Part shown: positions 60,380 to 64,000 of the stretch, in pieces
Layout: every line of letters starts with the position of its first letter
Position numbering within the stretch: position 1 is the first letter of the stretch
Assembly: GCF_036549475.1 (NCBI RefSeq)
Contig: NZ_JAZHLI010000001.1
Coordinates: forward strand, 62,001-126,000
Direction of reading: 5' to 3'
Source of the DNA: Aurantimonas sp036549475
Lineage (GTDB): Bacteria; Pseudomonadota; Alphaproteobacteria; Rhizobiales; Rhizobiaceae
DNA: 64,000 nt
The notes under the pieces: generated by a model
Databases searched by the model: none
What the model saw: the letters and a program-made list of their open reading frames with translations, nothing else
What the model was told of the DNA's origin: nothing
Translations under genes and position numbers: made by a program

Positions 60380-61162
60380 TCAGACCATCACCTGCGCATC
60401 GCCGTCGATGCTGATCGCCTGGCCGGAGATGCTGGAGCCCTCCTGCGATGCCAGGAACACCGCCATGGCCGCCAGATGCTGCGGCGGGATCAGGCGATGC
60501 AGCGACGTGGCCGAGAGCGCGGCTTCCTGGACCGCCTCGACGCTCTGTCCGAGCGCAGCGGCCTTGTTGGCGAAGACCGACTGGATGCGCGGCCCGTCGA
60601 CCGATCCTGGCAGGATGGCGTTCACCCGGATTCCGAAGCCGCCCAGTTCGATGGCCAGCGACTTGGTGAAGCCGACGACGGCCCATTTCGCGGCCGCATA
60701 GGGTGTGCGCATGGAAAATCCGAGCCGCCCCGCGAGCGACGACAGATTGACGATGCTGGCATTCGGGCTCTGCTTGAGATGCGGTACGGCGAGCCGGGTG
60801 CAATTGTACTGGCCGGTGATGTTGACTGCCAGCGTGCGGTCCCACTCCGCCGGGTCGATCTCCTCGACGCGCCCCGTCGGCCCGGCGATGCCGGCATTGT
60901 TGACCAGCACGTCGAGGCCGCCCAGCGCGTCGATGGTTTCGGAAAACAGGCGCTCGACGTCGCCGCGGTCGGAGACGTCGGCGAGGCTGAAGCTCACGCC
61001 GTCGAAGTCGGCGGTCGCCCCGTCATCCTCGCGGATATCGCAATAGTGCACTCTGGCGCCGGCGGCGTGGAAGGCTCGCACCATTTCCAGTCCGATGCCC
61101 GAACCGCCCGCCGTCACCAGCACCCGCAAGCCGTCAATTCCCGCAGCCATCGTGGCCATCAT
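60380..61162 (-). CDS. Short-chain dehydrogenase/reductase (SDR) family oxidoreductase
   Basis: This 260-residue NAD(P)-dependent enzyme is a classical SDR. The cofactor loop is VLVTAGGSGIGLEMVRAFHA (about residues 13-32), the NNAGIAGPTG motif lies near residue 88, and the catalytic Ser is in IVNLSSLAGRLGFS (about 137) with Tyr and Lys in YAAAKWAVVGFTKSLAIELG (about 151-170). The C-terminal SSISGQAISIDGDAQVM is typical. The start at 61162 overlaps the GntR stop by four bases (ATGA). Substrate is unknown; it probably acts with the divergent branched-chain-type transporter, perhaps on an imported hydroxy acid or alcohol. Confidence 0.92.
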   Translation of the reverse strand: MMATMAAGIDGLRVLVTAGGSGIGLEMVRAFHAAGARVHYCDIREDDGATADFDGVSFSLADVSDRGDVERLFSETIDALGGLDVLVNNAGIAGPTGRVEEIDPAEWDRTLAVNITGQYNCTRLAVPHLKQSPNASIVNLSSLAGRLGFSMRTPYAAAKWAVVGFTKSLAIELGGFGIRVNAILPGSVDGPRIQSVFANKAAALGQSVEAVQEAALSATSLHRLIPPQHLAAMAVFLASQEGSSISGQAISIDGDAQVMV

Positions 61163-61878
61163 CCTTCTCGTGCGGCCGACGGCACGTCGCCAGTCGCCAA
61201 AATGAAATTGGCCGCGGCCCTGATGTCGTCGGCCAGCGCCTGGCGCGCGGCGGCTCCGTCGCCGGCCTTCAGGGCGGCGATCAGCCTGGCATGGTGCTTG
61301 TGCGCCTCCACTTCCTTCAGGCGCCGTCCGCTGGCCCGCAGATCGAGATTGATGACAGGCCCGACCTGCAGCCAGAGGCCGTCGATGATCTGGAGGAGGT
61401 TCGGCATGTGCGCCGCCCGGTAGACGGCGAAATGCATGTCCTTGTTCAGCTTCAGCGCCGCGGCGCCGTCCGGGTCGGCCTCGGCGCTCACGGCGGCGAA
61501 CTGCGTGTGGAAGCCGCATGCCGCTGCGATCTCGTGGGGCGCCGCGCGCTCGGCGGCGTATTGGGCCGCCAGCCCTTCGATCTCCGCCCGGATGATCGTC
61601 AGTTCGGCAAACCGCTCGCGCGTCATGATCGGCACGCGAATGGCCCGGTTGGGCAGGATTTCGAGCGCGCCTTCGGCCGACAGCCGGCCGACCGCCTCAC
61701 GTACCGGCATCGGACTGGTCCCCACGGCTTCGGCGAGGCCTCGCAGCGTGAACTTCTCCCCCGGCGCAACCTGACCGGCCAGCAGCAATTCGCGAATGTC
61801 GCGATAGACGACCTCGCTCAGGGTGACACGGGAAACCCGCGCCACCTTCTCCGCCAACCCTGTCTCCAAACCGCGCAT
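61159..61878 (-). CDS. GntR family regulator with FCD domain
   Basis: This 239-residue regulator has an N-terminal winged helix-turn-helix (about residues 15-80; VVYRDIRELLLAGQVAPGEK; LRGLAEAVGTSPMPVREAVG) and a C-terminal FCD domain (about 95-225) with ALKLNKDMHFAVYRAAHMPN supplying metal-ligand-like Asp and His. The ATG at 61878 is chosen because GAAGG lies upstream. The longer frame to 61968 would run into the operator and promoter at 61943-61971. It is coupled to the SDR gene and divergent from the transporter operon, whose promoter carries a TGTGATCACA palindrome likely bound by this protein. Confidence 0.9.
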   Translation of the reverse strand: MRGLETGLAEKVARVSRVTLSEVVYRDIRELLLAGQVAPGEKFTLRGLAEAVGTSPMPVREAVGRLSAEGALEILPNRAIRVPIMTRERFAELTIIRAEIEGLAAQYAAERAAPHEIAAACGFHTQFAAVSAEADPDGAAALKLNKDMHFAVYRAAHMPNLLQIIDGLWLQVGPVINLDLRASGRRLKEVEAHKHHARLIAALKAGDGAAARQALADDIRAAANFILATGDVPSAAREG

Positions 61879-61942
61879 ACCGGAACCTTCATCAGCCGCT
61901 TCGTTGCATCGGATATGGCAACGACGGAGTATTTGAACAGCT

Positions 61943-61971
61943 TTGACATATGTGATCACAGATGACAATAA
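61943..61971 (+). promoter_or_regulatory. Promoter with embedded GntR-type operator for the branched-chain-type transporter
   Basis: TTGACA at 61943-61948 and CAATAA at 61966-61971, 17 bp apart, form a good sigma-70 promoter reading toward the binding-protein gene. The perfect palindrome TGTGATCACA (61951-61960) sits in the spacer, a classic repressor position, and fits FCD-type GntR operators. Confidence 0.75.
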
Positions 61972-62062
61972 TCGCGGCGTGAGGCGACGTGCAGGCAGCT
62001 CGGGAGGAGCTCACCGGCACAGCAACAGCCGCGCTCACGGCGAATCCACCGGAGGAAACGGC

Positions 62063-63322
62063 ATGGCTCATTCGATCATTCGGCCCGATCGCAGGCAGCT
62101 CATCAAAGGCATCGGCACGACGGCGCTGCTTGCAGGTCTCGGCGCCCCCTACGTCGCTCGTGCCCAGAGCGAGACCGTGAAGATCGGTCATCTGACCCCG
62201 CTTACCGGCTTTCTCGGACCGCTCGGCGAATATGCCCAGCTCGGCGTCCAGCTGGCGGTGGAACAGCTCAATGCCGACGGCGGCATCAACGGTCGGCAGG
62301 TCGAGCTCCTCATGGAGGACAGCGTCAACCCGGCGACCGCCTCGACCAAGGCCGAGCGCTACATCAAGCGGGACAACGTCGCCTGCATCATCGGCGAGAT
62401 AAGCTCGGCCTCGGGCCTGGCGATCGCCCAGGTGGTCGAGCGCAACAGCAAGCTGTTCTTCAATACCGGGTGCAATTCCGACGCCCTGCGCGGCAGCGAC
62501 TGCAGCCGCTTCATGTATCATGTGGAGGCGTGCAATTCGCAGTATGTGAAGGGCGTCGGATCGGCGTTCCTGCGCGACGGCCTCGTCGACGGCAAGAAGA
62601 TCTACTTCCTGACGGCCGACTACGCCTACGGCCAGGACCTGTCGCGGGTCGGCAAGAAATACATCGAGGCCAATGGCGGCAACGTCGCCTGGGAAGACCT
62701 GGTCCCGACCGATTCCACCGACTTCAGCGCCTACATCCTGAAGATCCGCCAGGCGGAGCCGGACCTGATCATCTCCAATCTCGCCGGCAACCAGATCACC
62801 AATTTCGTCAAGCAGTACACCGAATACGGACTCGACTTCCCGTATGGCGGCTTCGGCTTCGACACGGCCGTCGCCTGGGGCGCCGGCAAGGGCAATTTCG
62901 GCGGCGAATGGCCGGTGGTCTGGCACCACAACCTGACCGCGCCGGGCGCGAAGGTATTCGTTGCGGCCTTCACCGAGAAATACGGCAAGCCACCCGAGAA
63001 CCAGGCTTGGGGTGACTATTTGGCGACGAAGCTCGTGGCGCAGGCCATGACGGCCACCAAGGCAACCGATGCAGAAGCGCTGATCGAATATTTCGACGAC
63101 GAGCCGAAGCTCGACATCCTCAAGGCGCGGCAGGGCTATTTCCGCAAGCGGGACCACCAGCTGATCCAGGAGATGTACACCATGACGGCCAAGCCGCTGG
63201 ACGAGCTGGAAGACGAATGGGACCTGATGCTGCTCGGCAATGCCGTGCCCGGCGAAGGCGATGATCTGGAGGCGATCGCGCCGACCGAGGAAGAGAACGC
63301 CTGCACCCTCAGCGCAGCCTGA
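62063..63322 (+). CDS. Branched-chain amino acid/amide-type ABC transporter substrate-binding protein
   Basis: This 419-residue periplasmic binding protein is of the LivJ/UrtA-like Peripla_BP_6 type. The N terminus (RPDRRQLIKGIGTTALLAGL, about residues 7-26) resembles a Tat signal, with adjacent arginines before a hydrophobic stretch ending VARAQS. Domain landmarks are VKIGHLTPLTGFLGPLGEYA (about 39-58), LNADGGINGRQVELLMED (about 69-86) and YFLTADYAYGQDLSRVGKKY (about 181-200). A strong GGAGGAAA at 62051-62058 fixes the start. Several cysteines (NTGCNSDALRGSDC, about 137-150) are unusual and may form disulfides. The ligand is unknown. A stem-loop follows before the permease. Confidence 0.92.
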   Translation: MAHSIIRPDRRQLIKGIGTTALLAGLGAPYVARAQSETVKIGHLTPLTGFLGPLGEYAQLGVQLAVEQLNADGGINGRQVELLMEDSVNPATASTKAERYIKRDNVACIIGEISSASGLAIAQVVERNSKLFFNTGCNSDALRGSDCSRFMYHVEACNSQYVKGVGSAFLRDGLVDGKKIYFLTADYAYGQDLSRVGKKYIEANGGNVAWEDLVPTDSTDFSAYILKIRQAEPDLIISNLAGNQITNFVKQYTEYGLDFPYGGFGFDTAVAWGAGKGNFGGEWPVVWHHNLTAPGAKVFVAAFTEKYGKPPENQAWGDYLATKLVAQAMTATKATDAEALIEYFDDEPKLDILKARQGYFRKRDHQLIQEMYTMTAKPLDELEDEWDLMLLGNAVPGEGDDLEAIAPTEEENACTLSAA

Positions 63323-63337
63323 GGTCGGCCCGGATAT

Positions 63338-63369
63338 CCCCGCGCCGCATCGCCTGATGCCGCGCGGGG
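63338..63369 (+). terminator. Stem-loop between binding-protein gene and livH-like gene
   Basis: A 14-bp stem with one C-C mismatch (left arm 63338-63351 starting CCCCGCGC, GCCT loop, right arm 63356-63369) lies 15 bp after the stop. No T tract follows, so partial termination or message protection is likely rather than full termination. Confidence 0.6.
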
Positions 63370-63426
63370 CACCGTCCGCAAAGCTGTTCGCTTCCCGTTT
63401 CCGATCGTCCTGAAGGGGTCGCCCCC

Positions 63427-64000
63427 GTGCCGCTCGAGTTCATCTTCATCATCGAGCAGGTCGTCAACGGCCTGTTCGTCGGGGTCAATTATCTGCTGAT
63501 CGCCCTTGGCCTGTCGCTGATCTTCTCGCTCGGCGGGATCGTCAATCTGGCCCATGGCGGCTTCTACGCGATCGGCGCCTATCTGGTCGTCCTGCTGTTC
63601 GACATGATCGGCTACCCGGCCTTCGCAGCGGCGCCACTCCTGGTGGCCGTCATCGGGGTCGGCGTCGAGCGGGTGTTCCTGCGACCGTTCTACAAAGCCG
63701 ATCCGGCGCTCAGCCTGCTGCTGACCTTCGGCCTTGCCATGGTGATCGAGCAGTCACTGCGGATGATCTTCGGCGCAACGCCGAGACCCTTCTCGATCCC
63801 GGAATTCTTCCGCGGCCAGATCCTCATCGGCGACTTCATCTATTCGCGCTATCGCTTCGCCATCCTCCTGGTGGCGACGCTCGCCGTCGCCGGACTCTGG
63901 TGGCTCCTGCAGCGCACCCCCTTCGGCCGGATCGTGCGGGCCGGCATCCAGGCACCGGACATGGTCGGCGCGCTGGGCATCTCGCTCAAGCCCTATCTCA
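63427..64000 (+). CDS. livH: Branched-chain amino acid-type ABC transporter permease (LivH), 3' truncated by window edge
   Basis: The first 191 residues of a LivH-type permease are visible, and the frame is open to the right edge. It starts at a GTG (PLEFIFIIEQVVNGLFVGVN), with GAAGGGG about ten bases upstream. Conserved blocks are ALGLSLIFSLGGIVNLAHGG (about residues 28-47), LLLTFGLAMVIEQSLRMIFG (about 98-117) and TPFGRIVRAGIQAPDMVGAL (about 166-185, coupling region). It forms the channel with a LivM partner expected just outside the window. It belongs to the operon controlled by the GntR-type promoter upstream. Confidence 0.92.
   Translation, partial: MPLEFIFIIEQVVNGLFVGVNYLLIALGLSLIFSLGGIVNLAHGGFYAIGAYLVVLLFDMIGYPAFAAAPLLVAVIGVGVERVFLRPFYKADPALSLLLTFGLAMVIEQSLRMIFGATPRPFSIPEFFRGQILIGDFIYSRYRFAILLVATLAVAGLWWLLQRTPFGRIVRAGIQAPDMVGALGISLKPYL

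Overview
The window is a GC-rich (about two thirds G+C), densely coded chromosomal segment that looks alphaproteobacterial, most likely Hyphomicrobiales/Rhizobiales-like. The signs are many ABC uptake operons with FCD-, IclR- and HutC-type regulators, a SitABCD manganese/iron system behind a Mur-like operator, an iron-sulfur (PhrB-type) photolyase, an HWE-family histidine kinase fused to CheB/CheR, and a complete C-P lyase core. No rRNA, tRNA, CRISPR array, insertion sequence or prophage was recognised. Both edges cut genes: a sugar ABC ATPase at the left and a LivH-type permease at the right.

Layout. (1) 1-7.6 kb: a D-apiose catabolic cluster. It holds a sugar ABC ATPase (partial), a sugar permease broken by a one-base frameshift, a Gfo/Idh/MocA dehydrogenase (ApsD-like), D-apionate lactonase (ApnL), a FadR/NanR-type regulator, then divergently OiaK (DUF1537 kinase) and ApnO, closed by a strong terminator. 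(2) 8.0-11.8 kb: sitABCD metal uptake behind a TGCAAA-N3-TTTGCA palindrome. (3) 11.9-16.6 kb: copper-related PCu(A)C and DUF2946-like genes, a DsbA/FrnE-like protein, YghU-like glutathione transferase and a cardiolipin synthase. (4) 16.6-29.8 kb: gamma-glutamyltransferase and IclR on the minus strand, divergent from a peptide ABC transporter, an M81 (MlrC-like) peptidase, two M20 hydrolases and an amidase. This looks like a peptide/amide scavenging island. (5) 30-36.6 kb: FecR plus CHASE2-adenylate cyclase, then a stress group (DUF2383 ferritin-like protein, Mn catalase, a 24-residue membrane peptide, a nutrient-deprivation-type protein, a DUF1469 protein and a DUF3618 protein). (6) 36.7-45.1 kb: two photolyase-family genes, a CheB-CheR-PAS-HWE kinase, a lone receiver and a receiver-less CheB. 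(7) 45.2-60.2 kb: phosphonate use, with phnF-phnM facing phnDCE across twin operators, followed by phnGHIJKL, a hexapeptide acetyltransferase, a second phnCDE behind a Pho-box array, and a second phnM. (8) 60.4-64 kb: SDR and GntR genes divergent from a branched-chain-type ABC transporter.

How they fit together. Clusters 1, 4, 7 and 8 share one plan: a binding-protein transporter, catabolic enzymes and a local regulator, with operator-like palindromes in the divergent intergenic regions. Three binding-protein/permease junctions carry strong stem-loops, which probably set unequal expression. The oddest places are in the phosphonate locus. A BrnT/BrnA toxin-antitoxin pair lies antisense between phnJ and phnK. 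A 30-residue single-helix ORF with a strong Shine-Dalgarno lies antisense between phnI and phnJ. There are two transporters and two divergent PhnM proteins, and no phnN is visible. All functions are inferred by reading the sequence; no database search was run.
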